64,000 nt of DNA from NCBI RefSeq assembly GCF_010646885.2, contig NZ_CP050700.1, forward strand, positions 5,462,001 through 5,526,000. Direction: 5' to 3'. The DNA comes from Desulfopila sp. IMCC35008. Lineage in GTDB: Bacteria > Desulfobacterota > Desulfobulbia > Desulfobulbales > Desulfocapsaceae. Position numbers and translations under genes: made by a program. Numbering within the stretch: the stretch's first letter is position 1; each line of letters begins with the position of its first letter. This document shows positions 25,609 through 35,003 of the stretch, in pieces. Below the pieces are notes generated by a model that ran no database searches, was not told the DNA's origin, and saw only the letters and a program-made list of their open reading frames with translations.

Positions 25609-26709
25609 TTATTGCTCTTCATCCTCTTTCGGCCTCACCGCTTCCAGGGCGGGACCCACATCCGGAAGATACTCCTTGAAAACACTTCCGTATATTTCCC
25701 ATATGGAGATAAAAAGAGCCGCAATGATCGGCCCAATAATAATCCCCAGCAGACCGAACATGGTGATACCGCCCAATGTTCCGAAAAGAACAAACAGGTC
25801 GTGCATCTCCGTATCTTTGCCAACCAGTCTCGGCCTGACCACATTATCCAGGTTGCCGGAGATAGCGCCGCAAATCACCGCAAGAATAATGACGCCCTTG
25901 ATATTACCCATGAGTGCCAGTATGATAAGGGCAGGCCCCCAGATGATAGCGGTACCAAACGCGGGGATTACCGAGGTAACAGCCATGACACTTCCCCAGA
26001 AGACGGGTCCATCAATGCCCGCCAGGGCAAAGGCGACTCCACAAATGGAACCCTGCATAATGCCGATAATGATGGTCCCCTTGATAGTTGCCCGGGTCAC
26101 GGAGGTGAAACGACGCAGCAACACTTGCTCATCCTTATCCTTAAGAGGCAGAAAATAGAGAATTTTCTCCAGCAACACACCTCCCATGGTCAGGAAATAA
26201 AACATGATGTAGAGCATTATCACCGTCCCGAAAATGGCACTGATGGTCAACCCCGCAACGGACTGCAGGGATTCTACAAGAAATTTTGTCAAGGCCCCGA
26301 CAAACTGGCCTGCTTTTTCCAGGATAACGTCGCGATAGGGAAGGACCTCTTCATAATAAGGAATCTTTTCAAGGTACTGGGTCAACACCGATGGTTCGGC
26401 AATAAAGGACTGAATCCAGGGTGTGACCGACTGGCTGACGGAAATTGCCTGGGCGACAATAATTCCGATCAGTATTGAGAGTGGTCCGAGTATGAGGAAA
26501 ACAATCCCGAAAATAACCAACAGGGAGGCGAGGTTTTCACGCCCATTCAGCCGCCGGGTCACCCAGCGATGGGCTGGGCTAGCCAAAGCTGAGATCAGAC
26601 CCGCCATAAACAACGGCATCAGAAACTGATGTATCATGGTCATGAAAATAACTGAAATCAGAATAACCATGCTGAGTAATACTATCTTGTGGACAGCTTC
26701 AGGTTTCAT
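25609..26709 (-). CDS. AI-2E-family (PerM/YdiK-like) membrane transporter
   Basis: A 366-residue polytopic inner-membrane protein with about eight transmembrane helices. Diagnostic pieces are the N-terminal FLMPLFMAGLISALASPAHR, the central VIPAFGTAIIWGPALIILAL and the C-terminal RPRLVGKDTEMHDLFVLFG and GLLGIIIGPIIAALFISIWE. The family includes TqsA (autoinducer-2 export) and several Na+-linked permeases; substrate unknown. It is the first gene of a pair with the ComEC-like hydrolase; a functional link is not evident. Confidence 0.9.
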   Translation of the reverse strand: MKPEAVHKIVLLSMVILISVIFMTMIHQFLMPLFMAGLISALASPAHRWVTRRLNGRENLASLLVIFGIVFLILGPLSILIGIIVAQAISVSQSVTPWIQSFIAEPSVLTQYLEKIPYYEEVLPYRDVILEKAGQFVGALTKFLVESLQSVAGLTISAIFGTVIMLYIMFYFLTMGGVLLEKILYFLPLKDKDEQVLLRRFTSVTRATIKGTIIIGIMQGSICGVAFALAGIDGPVFWGSVMAVTSVIPAFGTAIIWGPALIILALMGNIKGVIILAVICGAISGNLDNVVRPRLVGKDTEMHDLFVLFGTLGGITMFGLLGIIIGPIIAALFISIWEIYGSVFKEYLPDVGPALEAVRPKEDEEQ

Positions 26710-26764
26710 TTCCTCGTATCCTTATCCGTTGGTAACAATCTGCACTTCCCTGCGCTCGAAAAAA

Positions 26765-28207
26765 TCACTGCTGTTTCAACAACTTCTCATGCTGAAGTTT
26801 GTAGGCAATGTAGTATTTAAAGATATTACTCACATACTGGACCGTTTCACGGCCAATCCTCTTGGCCGCAATAAGCTCCACATTATTGAACCAGAGATTG
26901 GGGTTTAAACCTTTTTCTTCCGCCTCTTTCCTCAATTTGGCAACCTTGGCCGGACCGGCATTATAAGAGGCAAAACTGAAAAGCGCCCTGTTCATCGAAT
27001 CTATACCAGTAGATTCCGGAAAATACCTGTCCGCAACATATCGCAGATATTTTGTTCCCGCATGAATATTGGATTCAAGTTTATGTATATCGGGTATCCC
27101 AACGTTCTTATCCTTTGCTGTAGACGGCAATATCTGCATTACACCTACCGCACCGGCATTGCTTTTGAGTTTCTGGTTGAGCCTCGATTCCTGGTAAGCA
27201 AGTGCCGTCAGCATCAGGTAATCGAAATCGTAGGTATCACCATACTTGGCAAAAAGATCAATCACCTTGTTGAACCGCTTAATATTCTCCCCATGAGCCG
27301 CATTGCTGATATACTTCGTTTCCTTCAAATAGCGGTTAAAGACGACGTTGCCGGTAAGTGTTCCCTTCTTGTTCTGTTGGACATATTCATTGATGATCTT
27401 TTTCAACTTCGGACAATCCTTCCGGACGGCCCAGCCGATACGACCGCCGCTGGCAACTTCCACCTTGGAATGCAATCGGATATTTGGCAATATCTTCGCC
27501 CAGAACTGGGCCTTGTGCTTATCCACGATAATGGCGGGCAGAAGCTCTGCATTGACCATTTCCATCAGATCCTCATCCTCAAGGTGCTCATCTGCCGCCA
27601 GAATGCTCACACGCTCCTTGCCGGTGGAGCCAAACACTTCATTCAGATTCTCAAGGCTTGTATAATAACTGCTTGACTTGCGTACATGAACTTCCATACC
27701 TGTCAGTGCAAGAGCGCTCTCCATTTTGGCAGTACTTTTTGGCGTCACCAGGATTTCACTGACACCGGTCAGGAAAGGGTCGCTGAAATCAACCTGCTCC
27801 AGACGTTCATCAGTAATGGTCAGGTTACCCACCGCAATATCCCCTAGCCCAAGAGTGAGACTTGAAAACAGCTTTTCCCTCGGGGTGGGAATAATCACTA
27901 CGTTTACCTCCACATGACGCGACTTCAATTTCTTGTTGAGATAATTGTTAAAACCCATCGCCCCCTCGTAACTGAGCCCTTTGGGTTGTGCACCATCAAA
28001 AAAGAAAAACGTCTTGGAGTACGGCATCAGCATCCGGATGACCCTGCGCTCCACCATCCCGGCAAAGTCACCTAAATAGGGTTTATTCTTTTCTAAAAAA
28101 TCATCAACCGTCGTATCCTTTGATAACAACGCGAATGCCGGCTGGAACGTAAGCAGAACCATGGCAAGACAGTAAAAAGGAATAAGATAGCGTCGTAATA
28201 GATTCAT
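26765..28207 (-). CDS. mltF: MltF-like membrane-bound lytic transglycosylase
   Basis: Cleaves peptidoglycan glycan strands in the periplasm. The 480-residue precursor has a signal peptide (residues 1-26), a family 3 solute-binding-like domain (about 50-290; PREKLFSSLTLGLGDIAVGN, then DFSDPFLTGVSEILV) and a C-terminal SLT domain with catalytic Glu340 in ALAYQESRLNQ, then NAGAVGVMQILPSTA and SYNAGPAKV. This matches E. coli MltF, in which the binding domain regulates the enzyme. It lies 9 bp after the lipid A deacylase-like gene, suggesting an envelope-remodelling operon. Confidence 0.9.
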   Translation of the reverse strand: MNLLRRYLIPFYCLAMVLLTFQPAFALLSKDTTVDDFLEKNKPYLGDFAGMVERRVIRMLMPYSKTFFFFDGAQPKGLSYEGAMGFNNYLNKKLKSRHVEVNVVIIPTPREKLFSSLTLGLGDIAVGNLTITDERLEQVDFSDPFLTGVSEILVTPKSTAKMESALALTGMEVHVRKSSSYYTSLENLNEVFGSTGKERVSILAADEHLEDEDLMEMVNAELLPAIIVDKHKAQFWAKILPNIRLHSKVEVASGGRIGWAVRKDCPKLKKIINEYVQQNKKGTLTGNVVFNRYLKETKYISNAAHGENIKRFNKVIDLFAKYGDTYDFDYLMLTALAYQESRLNQKLKSNAGAVGVMQILPSTAKDKNVGIPDIHKLESNIHAGTKYLRYVADRYFPESTGIDSMNRALFSFASYNAGPAKVAKLRKEAEEKGLNPNLWFNNVELIAAKRIGRETVQYVSNIFKYYIAYKLQHEKLLKQQ

Positions 28208-28216
28208 CTTGTCCCT

Positions 28217-28759
28217 TTAAAAAAGATATCCATATCTGATACCGAGTGTATCGAGGCCTTCGTTCGGGTCGAAAATATATGCATTGGAGATATGATCGAA
28301 CATCACCGACAACCGGTGATGATCGGCAACAGTCACTCCCAGTTCAAAGGTTACACGGAAAAGAATTGGAGAGCCAAGCTCCTTTTTATCCTTCCGGCCT
28401 TCATCATCCGTCTCACCATCATGGATGGCCAACCCGAGACCTGTGTCAAAAAAGATACCGTTTCGCCAGGTATATTCGAGTAACCCGCCAGCGTAGACTT
28501 TACTGGTATCATCACCGTCATTTATGGAAAAACCGAGGTTCGGGCGGAGCTTTCCGCCCAGCAGTGAATATTCCGGTGTAAAAATCAGCTCACCATTGTA
28601 ATCGGTTCCCTCTTCACGGCTGAACCCACTCCACAAGTTGTCCACATCATGGGCCAGGACCCCAATGCGAATTTCGTGTATCACATCAATGGACTGCGCA
28701 TGCATTGGCAGTAAAAAAACAAGCACTACGAGGCCGACAATTCGGCGGAAATTTTTCAC
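28217..28759 (-). CDS. pagL: PagL-like lipid A 3-O-deacylase (acyloxyacyl hydrolase)
   Basis: Outer-membrane barrel that removes an acyl chain from lipid A. The 180-residue precursor has a signal peptide (VVLVFLLPMHAQS) and eight predicted strands. The C-terminal FDHISNA...NEGLDTLGIRYGYLF block has the PagL catalytic pattern: His156 and Ser158 of HISN and Glu167 of NEG. The GTG at 28759 is preferred because GGAGG lies six bases upstream; a TTG two codons earlier is the alternative. It is cotranscribed with mltF just downstream. Confidence 0.85.
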   Translation of the reverse strand: MKNFRRIVGLVVLVFLLPMHAQSIDVIHEIRIGVLAHDVDNLWSGFSREEGTDYNGELIFTPEYSLLGGKLRPNLGFSINDGDDTSKVYAGGLLEYTWRNGIFFDTGLGLAIHDGETDDEGRKDKKELGSPILFRVTFELGVTVADHHRLSVMFDHISNAYIFDPNEGLDTLGIRYGYLF

Positions 28760-28919
28760 ACTCAACCTCCAAAATAATTATACCAAAGAAAAAATCATTA
28801 CGATTTGCCGCAATATATAGGAATTTCGTTTGTTCGTAAATATTCATCATTTTTTGCATCAAGAAAGAGAATAATCTACCACCATTATTTCACGGGCATT
28901 CAAAACAACTTTGGTGTAA

Positions 28920-30098
28920 ATGGTGCAAATGACAAAAGTACACCCACCCTTTCAGACCGGTAAAGTTCTCCTCCTTTCTTTTTGTCACTTTATTCACGAC
29001 ATCTATTCCAGCTTTCTGGCACCTCTGCTGCCATTTATAATTGAGAAGTTCGGACTCTCTTTCACCCAGGCCGGATTTCTCTCCACCATCATGCAGATTC
29101 CAGCCCTGGCGAACCCGTATATCGGCAAGCTGGCTGACCGGCGGGGCATCAGGTTTTTTATTATTCTGGCCCCCATGCTCACCGCCGTGCCCATGTCGCT
29201 GCTGGGACTTGCCCCCAGTTACGGGGTCCTGCTGATCCTGTTGTTTTTTACCGGTATAAGCGTATCCCTGTTCCATGTCCCGGCGCCTGTTCTGGTATAT
29301 CGCGTTTCCGGTGATAAAACCGGCAGGGGGATGAGTTTTTATATGACAGGTGGTGAACTGGCCAGAACACTTGGGCCGATCTCAATTATCGCGGCGGTTT
29401 CCCTGCTCGGCTTTGAGAACTACTACCCGGTCATGATTGTCGGTATTATTGCCTCCGTGCTTATGTTTTTTGCCTTCCGGGACATGCCGACAATTACCCG
29501 GCCCAAAGAAAAAAGCTCCCTGCGTGGAACGGTCAAGGATATGTGGCCCCTGCTGGGACCGCTCTCCGCCATTGTGGTCGTTCGCGGCTTCATGCACGCC
29601 TGCCTGAGCGCCTTTTTGCCACTCTATATTATCGAGAAAAGCGGTGATCTATGGCTGGCAGGTATTGCCCTCTCTCTTTTTGAGGCCGCCGGTGTTGTCG
29701 GCATCCTTACCGTCGGCAACCTCAGTGACCGGTTCGGCAGGAAACGACTGCTCTCCTTTTGCCTGGTTGTTGCCCCCATTTCGCTCCTGCTGTTTACCCA
29801 GGCCTCCGGTGCCACACAATTCGTACTGCTCCTGCTTACCGGTTTCTCATTACTCTCCACTACCCCGGTCATGTTGGCCATGATCCAGGAATACAACAGC
29901 GACGGATCCTCCACAGCAAACGGCATTTTTATGATGATCAGTTTCATTGCCCGCTCCGCCGTGGTGGTGCTGGTCGGTTTTTCGGCGGATTTGATCGGCC
30001 TGGAACAGACCTACCTGCTCTGCGGCCTCATCGGCCTTGCGGGCATACCTTTTGTGCTCACCCTCCGAATAACCAATCGTACCTCCTCTTCAGGATAA
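28920..30098 (+). CDS. MFS exporter, fosmidomycin-resistance (Fsr) type
   Basis: A 392-residue 12-helix major facilitator. The N-terminal SFCHFIHDIYSSFLAPLLPF and the MFS loop GKLADRRGIRFF are typical of the Fsr subfamily, which exports fosmidomycin and related phosphonates or drugs in other bacteria. The C-terminal half (NLSDRFGRKR) is complete. There are two candidate ATGs at the start (28920 and 28929) without a good ribosome site. Its last 9 bp overlap the convergent HD-GYP gene. Confidence 0.85.
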   Translation: MVQMTKVHPPFQTGKVLLLSFCHFIHDIYSSFLAPLLPFIIEKFGLSFTQAGFLSTIMQIPALANPYIGKLADRRGIRFFIILAPMLTAVPMSLLGLAPSYGVLLILLFFTGISVSLFHVPAPVLVYRVSGDKTGRGMSFYMTGGELARTLGPISIIAAVSLLGFENYYPVMIVGIIASVLMFFAFRDMPTITRPKEKSSLRGTVKDMWPLLGPLSAIVVVRGFMHACLSAFLPLYIIEKSGDLWLAGIALSLFEAAGVVGILTVGNLSDRFGRKRLLSFCLVVAPISLLLFTQASGATQFVLLLLTGFSLLSTTPVMLAMIQEYNSDGSSTANGIFMMISFIARSAVVVLVGFSADLIGLEQTYLLCGLIGLAGIPFVLTLRITNRTSSSG

Positions 30099-33032
30099 AG
30101 ACATATCACCGACATAACCGGTGAGATCCACCTCATCCACCTGATCGGGGTGCAAGTACTGTTCAGCATATTGCCGATATGTCCCACTGGTGAGAAACAG
30201 CCTGAACAGCCCAGGGTCAATATGATTGTTATCCACCATGATCTCCATGATCCGTACGACCTCGCTCAATTTTTTCGGCTCTTTATAGGGTCTGTCAGAA
30301 GCAGTAAGAGCCTCAAAAACATCAGCAATAACCATCATCTTCGCCTGGAGTGACATCTCCTTTCCCGAGAGTCCACGGGGATAGCCGGTTCCGTCCATCT
30401 TTTCATGGTGCCCGCCTGCAATCTCAGGTACCATCTGCAAATGTTTGGGATAGGGCAGTTCATTGAGCATTACGATGGTCTGGACAATGTGTTCATTGAT
30501 CCGGTACCTCTCCTCATCGGTGAGGGTTCCCCGTGCAACCTTCAGGCTATACAGCTCGCCCCTGTTATAAAGATATTCCGGCTCGGAAAGGGTAAAACCG
30601 TATTCAGCATCATATTCAGCACTGCGTTTACGGTCTCTTTCTACCAGGTGCTCCTCCTTATCCGCCAGCAGAGACTCTGTTACCGGCAATTGTGGCAGTC
30701 TGCTTCTGTTCTTACGCTGCTTCTCCTCCCAGGAAATACCGATGCGATCATCAAAATGCCTCTGCCAGGTGGTGGCAGCTATTGCCTCCAACCTCTCGGC
30801 CTTCCCTGGCGCCATAACTTCCCCACCAATATTGCATTCGGCAATAAGGGCAAAATCGGTTCTGAGCTGTACCAGCTTATCGTCTAGTTTCCTGTGCAGC
30901 AGGAGTTCATCTCCACCATTTTCTGCGAGCTCCTTCAAATAACGAATATGGGCATCCCGGTACAGTACTTCAAAACGCATACGTACTTCATGGATCCGGT
31001 CATAAATTGTTTCAAGTTTAGTTGATTTATCAACCACATAGTCCGGCGTGGTCACCTTACCGCAATCATGCAGCCAGCTGGCGATATGAAGGGCCTCCCA
31101 CTGCTCATCATCAAGGCAAAAATCCCTGAATGGCCCTTTATCTGCTTCACATGCTTTTTGGGCAAGCATCTTGGTGAGGACCGGAACCCTCTGGCAATGT
31201 CCTCCGGTATAGTGGGATTTCGAATCAATGGCCCCGGCCAGAAGAGTTACAAAGGATTCCAACAGCTGTTTCTGCATTTTCAGCATCTTCTTTCCTTCGA
31301 GGCTGACCGCAGCCAAACCGGCAAAAGTTTGCAGAAACGCCCGCCGTGCCTGTTGTTCCTTTCCCCTGAAGTTATCAACTTCATCAAAAAAGAGACACAA
31401 TAAGCCTATGCCCTCCTTATTCCTGTTCTGCAAAGGAAAAATAGCCACACTACCAAGTGTGCCACCCACCCCTGCACGAAATTGTTCAAAGAGTTTCCTG
31501 TCTTCTGATGCCTCTGTCAAAAAGCTTGTTTTCCCATCCTGAAGTCGAGCAAAAAACTGGACCCGTTCTTCAGGGGCAAAAAGTGGTAACCTGGACACAT
31601 CCTTCTCGTAGCAGTCTCGTTGCAGGCATACAACCGGAGAGAGTCGGCCGTCTTTGTCATCCACCAGGAAGATCGCGGCCCCATCTCCACGGGAAACCAG
31701 CATGGTTTCCTCGGTGATGAGTCGGAGCATCTCATCAAAATCCTGCTCATGTGTCAGGGATTTAATCAGTGTCAGGAATTTCTCAATGGTCTCCTTCATC
31801 ATGCTCATGGCAATGGCCAGCTCATCCACCTCAGCAATCATTGACCGATTATGTATCGGTTTTGAGAAATCAAAACGATTGATCTGATCAACCTCCCCGG
31901 CCAGGGTGCGTAAAGGGGTGGCAATAAGCCGGGCAGCCAGCCAGATCAGCGGTATGGTCAGCAGAATCATGAAGATGGAAATCCCTATAGCCCGTTGCTG
32001 AATACTCATCGCCTGCGCCAGCAACTCCTTTTTAGGCGCAACCATAAGAAGATAGTAGGCGTCTGAGTCAGCTTGATCAAGCTTTCTCACCCCCCCGAGC
32101 CACTCTTCTCCACCAAAGGCAAAGTCCATAATCTGGGTTTCAAGCCCAAATCTTTCCCTGACGTGGGTGAGAAGCTGATTGTCAAGATCACCTAATTCTG
32201 CTAATCGAAATGAGGTTGAATCCTGCTGGACGACCAGCTTGGAGGTGTCACGGTAGGCAATGACCTTACCGCTCTTATGCAGCAGGACCAGTTCCGAATG
32301 ATCAGTCACCTTGGACGCGGAAAGTCTTTTAGAAAAATTTTCCAGGGTGATATCTCCTGCAACCACGATATTCGAAAGTGGCTTTTTATAGGATAATGTC
32401 ACCCCAACCTGGCTGGTAAACCAGAACAAGTATGGCTCCACCCCTACCACGCGATCGGTTTTTAGAGACGCTTTGTACCATGGCCTGACTCGCGGGTCGT
32501 ACCTGGATGGTTGCGGTAATGCCCTTTTTATCTCTGTCAGTGATTCCGAATACCAGATCCTGGTGAGCGATGCCGTGCCATACCTGCTTCGTACAATATT
32601 ATCGACCACAAAAGCTGAATCAGCAGGGGCGCTGAACTGCTTGCGCATATGCTCACTTACCAGAGCACGGACAATAAAAAAATCGCCCCGGCCGTACCCT
32701 ACCTGCAAGGCCGTCATCTCTTCAACACCTCGTAATCCAGCAGAAAACTGTGGTAAAAACTGTAACCGTTCTTCAAGGGTTCCGGCATTCTCTATACCTG
32801 AATTTGCCAGCATGGTGACAGCCTGCGCCACCGGTCTCCTGGACAAACGGTTCTTCAAACTGAACTCCTTCCCTAACTGGTCAAATATCTGCTGGGTGGT
32901 CGAAAGGAGGATATCAGAGGTCTTGGTGTAGTTGTAGATACCCAGGACTGTTCCAAAAAGAAATATCAGGGTGATGAAAAGGGTGGATATCGTTATATGC
33001 AGCGGATATCGACCTTTAGCTAAGTGGGGCAT
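30090..33032 (-). CDS. Membrane Cache-HAMP-GAF-HD-GYP protein, likely c-di-GMP phosphodiesterase
   Basis: A 980-residue sensor: transmembrane helix 14-36, extracytoplasmic Cache domain about 45-340 (SRYDPRVRPWYKASL), second helix 348-370, HAMP to about 420, GAF about 430-580, and a C-terminal HD-GYP domain with HDCGK at 655-659, HHE at 875-877 and GTGYP at 881-885. HD-GYP enzymes hydrolyse c-di-GMP. The two halves of the active site lie about 220 residues apart against roughly 60-70 in typical members, so a helical insert of about 150 residues interrupts the domain. The ATG at 33032 starts before the first helix; the 50 codons above it are not credible. Confidence 0.9.
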   Translation of the reverse strand: MPHLAKGRYPLHITISTLFITLIFLFGTVLGIYNYTKTSDILLSTTQQIFDQLGKEFSLKNRLSRRPVAQAVTMLANSGIENAGTLEERLQFLPQFSAGLRGVEEMTALQVGYGRGDFFIVRALVSEHMRKQFSAPADSAFVVDNIVRSRYGTASLTRIWYSESLTEIKRALPQPSRYDPRVRPWYKASLKTDRVVGVEPYLFWFTSQVGVTLSYKKPLSNIVVAGDITLENFSKRLSASKVTDHSELVLLHKSGKVIAYRDTSKLVVQQDSTSFRLAELGDLDNQLLTHVRERFGLETQIMDFAFGGEEWLGGVRKLDQADSDAYYLLMVAPKKELLAQAMSIQQRAIGISIFMILLTIPLIWLAARLIATPLRTLAGEVDQINRFDFSKPIHNRSMIAEVDELAIAMSMMKETIEKFLTLIKSLTHEQDFDEMLRLITEETMLVSRGDGAAIFLVDDKDGRLSPVVCLQRDCYEKDVSRLPLFAPEERVQFFARLQDGKTSFLTEASEDRKLFEQFRAGVGGTLGSVAIFPLQNRNKEGIGLLCLFFDEVDNFRGKEQQARRAFLQTFAGLAAVSLEGKKMLKMQKQLLESFVTLLAGAIDSKSHYTGGHCQRVPVLTKMLAQKACEADKGPFRDFCLDDEQWEALHIASWLHDCGKVTTPDYVVDKSTKLETIYDRIHEVRMRFEVLYRDAHIRYLKELAENGGDELLLHRKLDDKLVQLRTDFALIAECNIGGEVMAPGKAERLEAIAATTWQRHFDDRIGISWEEKQRKNRSRLPQLPVTESLLADKEEHLVERDRKRSAEYDAEYGFTLSEPEYLYNRGELYSLKVARGTLTDEERYRINEHIVQTIVMLNELPYPKHLQMVPEIAGGHHEKMDGTGYPRGLSGKEMSLQAKMMVIADVFEALTASDRPYKEPKKLSEVVRIMEIMVDNNHIDPGLFRLFLTSGTYRQYAEQYLHPDQVDEVDLTGYVGDMSLS

Positions 33033-33133
33033 GGCGAACCCATCCGGTTGGCCGGGTAGTTGTGGAGTCTCTGACCCGGTAATTGAAGTGGCCCAAAATG
33101 AATAGTGTTGTTTCCAGCTTAGCCTGTTACAAT

Positions 33134-33175
33134 CCTGCCTGCAACGACGTATTGAATACGTCAGGCGGGATTTTT
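33134..33175 (+). terminator. Terminator-like hairpin upstream of the SGNH gene
   Basis: CCTGCCT (33134-33140) pairs with AGGCGGG (33163-33169), enclosing the perfect inner stem GACGTATT-G-AATACGTC, followed by TTTTT. No gene ends here on this strand, so it may end a short leader RNA, act as an attenuator, or be structure in the divergent control region. Confidence 0.45.
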
Positions 33176-33215
33176 CAATCACCGAACGTTGTTCGGCAAC
33201 AACTGATGGACAGTA

Positions 33216-33863
33216 ATGCAGAAAATAGTAGCGATCGGCGACTGTAATACTTTAGGTGCCGGCAGATGTGAAAAAAGAGGATACCCTGAAAAAGTCGCTG
33301 AAAGGCTGGGGGCGGAGATCGTTAACCGTGGTCACACGATGGCAACCAGCCGCGAGGGAATACACCTCCTGAAAGAGGAAGTTGTCAAAGCCGACTGCGT
33401 TCTTATTCAATTCGGCCTGGTCGACTCCTATAAAACCTTCAAATACTCGCCCTACGTCCTCTATTATCCTGACAATTTCATCAGGAAAAACCTCCGTGCA
33501 CTTACCAAAAAATACAAGAAGATATGTCGGAATCAGGGGCTTAATAAAATAATCGGTGAAGTCAATGTTGTGCCCGCTGAAGAATATGAGCACAATATTC
33601 GGTCGATGGTCGAACTTGCCTCCCCGCGCAAGGTGGTATTGATAGATACCGTTCCCAATAAGCAACTGGAGAGAAACGGGGAAATACAACGATACAACGG
33701 TATCCTCGACTCGATCGCCGCTGATTACCCTTTCTGTACCAGGGTGAAATTATATGCGGATTTCATAGACGGACTGGACACCCTCTATGCTGACCCAACC
33801 CACTGTAACAATGAAGGATACGAGAAAATTGCCGAAAAAATCGTTACCATACTGGGTAACTGA
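33216..33863 (+). CDS. SGNH/GDSL-like hydrolase with Cys in place of the nucleophilic Ser
   Basis: A 215-residue cytoplasmic protein with the SGNH layout: block I VAIGDCNTLGAG near the start, block III-like VLIQFGLVDSY, and block V DPTHCNNEGYEKIAEKI near the end (Asp and His of the triad). Block I normally reads GDS; here the codon is TGT, so the nucleophile position is Cys, and the block III Asn is replaced. It could be a thiol variant esterase or an inactive relative; some capsule-locus SGNH proteins share the FG-x-VD pattern. No signal peptide. Neighbours give no substrate. Confidence 0.7.
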   Translation: MQKIVAIGDCNTLGAGRCEKRGYPEKVAERLGAEIVNRGHTMATSREGIHLLKEEVVKADCVLIQFGLVDSYKTFKYSPYVLYYPDNFIRKNLRALTKKYKKICRNQGLNKIIGEVNVVPAEEYEHNIRSMVELASPRKVVLIDTVPNKQLERNGEIQRYNGILDSIAADYPFCTRVKLYADFIDGLDTLYADPTHCNNEGYEKIAEKIVTILGN

Positions 33864-34040
33864 GCCATCTTGTGTGTCAATTATCTCTACAGATTTTTTC
33901 GTTTCATCGCCCAACTCGCCTCCCTTCCCCATCTTCACCATATAAACAGCTTAATCCGCGTTGTTTTCTTCTTTGCCTTTCATCGTTGATCGCGGTAGCA
34001 TGAGAGGGAAGGTCATGGTTTCCCTCTAAAAAAGGTGCTC

Positions 34041-35003
34041 ATGTTGCGCAATTATACATCATATCTCTTCCCGTTATTGCTGGTCATGCTTCTCTTCGGA
34101 TGCCAGGAGGAACCGGAAAAAGCACTCGGCACCCTGGAGTGGGACCGGGTGAACAGCAGGGCTATTGCCTCAGAGCTCATTGTCGATATCTTTGTCGATG
34201 AAGGTCAACAGGTAGAAAAAGATACTCCCATTCTCGTCCTGGATAATCGAAAAATTCACCAACAGTGCCTTGAGCATAAAGCTCGCCTTGATAAGGCCAG
34301 ATGGTACCTAATAGAGTTAGAGAGCGGTCCCAGATCCCAGACCATCGCTGAAGCCGAAGCGCGTCTCGTCGCGGCACAGGCGACGCTTGAGAACCGTGAG
34401 AAGATATACCAGCGGCAGCAGCAGCTTTATAAAACCGATATTGCCAGCAGGGAACATCTCGATATCGCACGAAGCAACTTCATAAACGCCAGGGAAAAGG
34501 TCAGGGAATACTCGCAGCAACTCAATGAGCTGACAACAGGAACGCGGTTCGAGAAAATCCAGCAGGCCCGGGCTGAGTTTACAGCACTTGAAGCGGGGCT
34601 GGCGCACCTTGAACTGCTCGAAGCCGATTATACTGTACTGGCGACCCGAGACGGATTAGTGGAAAGCCTGCCGTTTAACAAGGGCGACAGACCCCCTGCC
34701 GGATCTGTGGTCTGCACCTTGCTTACCGGTGAGGGACCGTGGGCGAGGGTCTATATCCCGGAGCCATACAGGTCTGCGATGCAAGTGGACCGGGAGTACC
34801 GCCTGAAAGTCGATGGTCTCGATAAGACCCTGCCCTGCAGGCTGAGGTCGATATCTTCCGAGGCCTCGTTTACTCCCTACTATGCCCTGACGGAGAGAGA
34901 CAGGTCGCGACTTGCCTATGTTGCAGAGCTGGACCTGATTGGCAATGACACCCTGCATCTTACGGCGGGCACCCCGGTTCAGCTCGTGTTGGAGGGTTTG
35001 TGA
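34041..35003 (+). CDS. HlyD-family adaptor lipoprotein of an ABC efflux system
   Basis: A 320-residue periplasmic adaptor. Lipobox LLFGC (Cys21) follows a hydrophobic signal; the split lipoyl-like domain (VDIFVDEGQQVEKDTPILVL and YTVLATRDGLVESLPFNKGD) encloses a long coiled-coil hairpin (about 75-190) rich in Gln, Glu and Arg. This resembles YbhG-type adaptors. The ATG at 34041 has AAAGG upstream; a GTG two codons earlier is the alternative. It overlaps the ATPase gene by 4 bp, giving the order adaptor-ATPase-permease. Confidence 0.88.
   Translation: MLRNYTSYLFPLLLVMLLFGCQEEPEKALGTLEWDRVNSRAIASELIVDIFVDEGQQVEKDTPILVLDNRKIHQQCLEHKARLDKARWYLIELESGPRSQTIAEAEARLVAAQATLENREKIYQRQQQLYKTDIASREHLDIARSNFINAREKVREYSQQLNELTTGTRFEKIQQARAEFTALEAGLAHLELLEADYTVLATRDGLVESLPFNKGDRPPAGSVVCTLLTGEGPWARVYIPEPYRSAMQVDREYRLKVDGLDKTLPCRLRSISSEASFTPYYALTERDRSRLAYVAELDLIGNDTLHLTAGTPVQLVLEGL

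Noticed and set aside
25612..26478. 288-codon plus-strand frame opposite the AI-2E-family gene
   Set aside because: Shadow of a transmembrane protein gene; rich in Asn, His and Gly as expected from antisense of hydrophobic codons.
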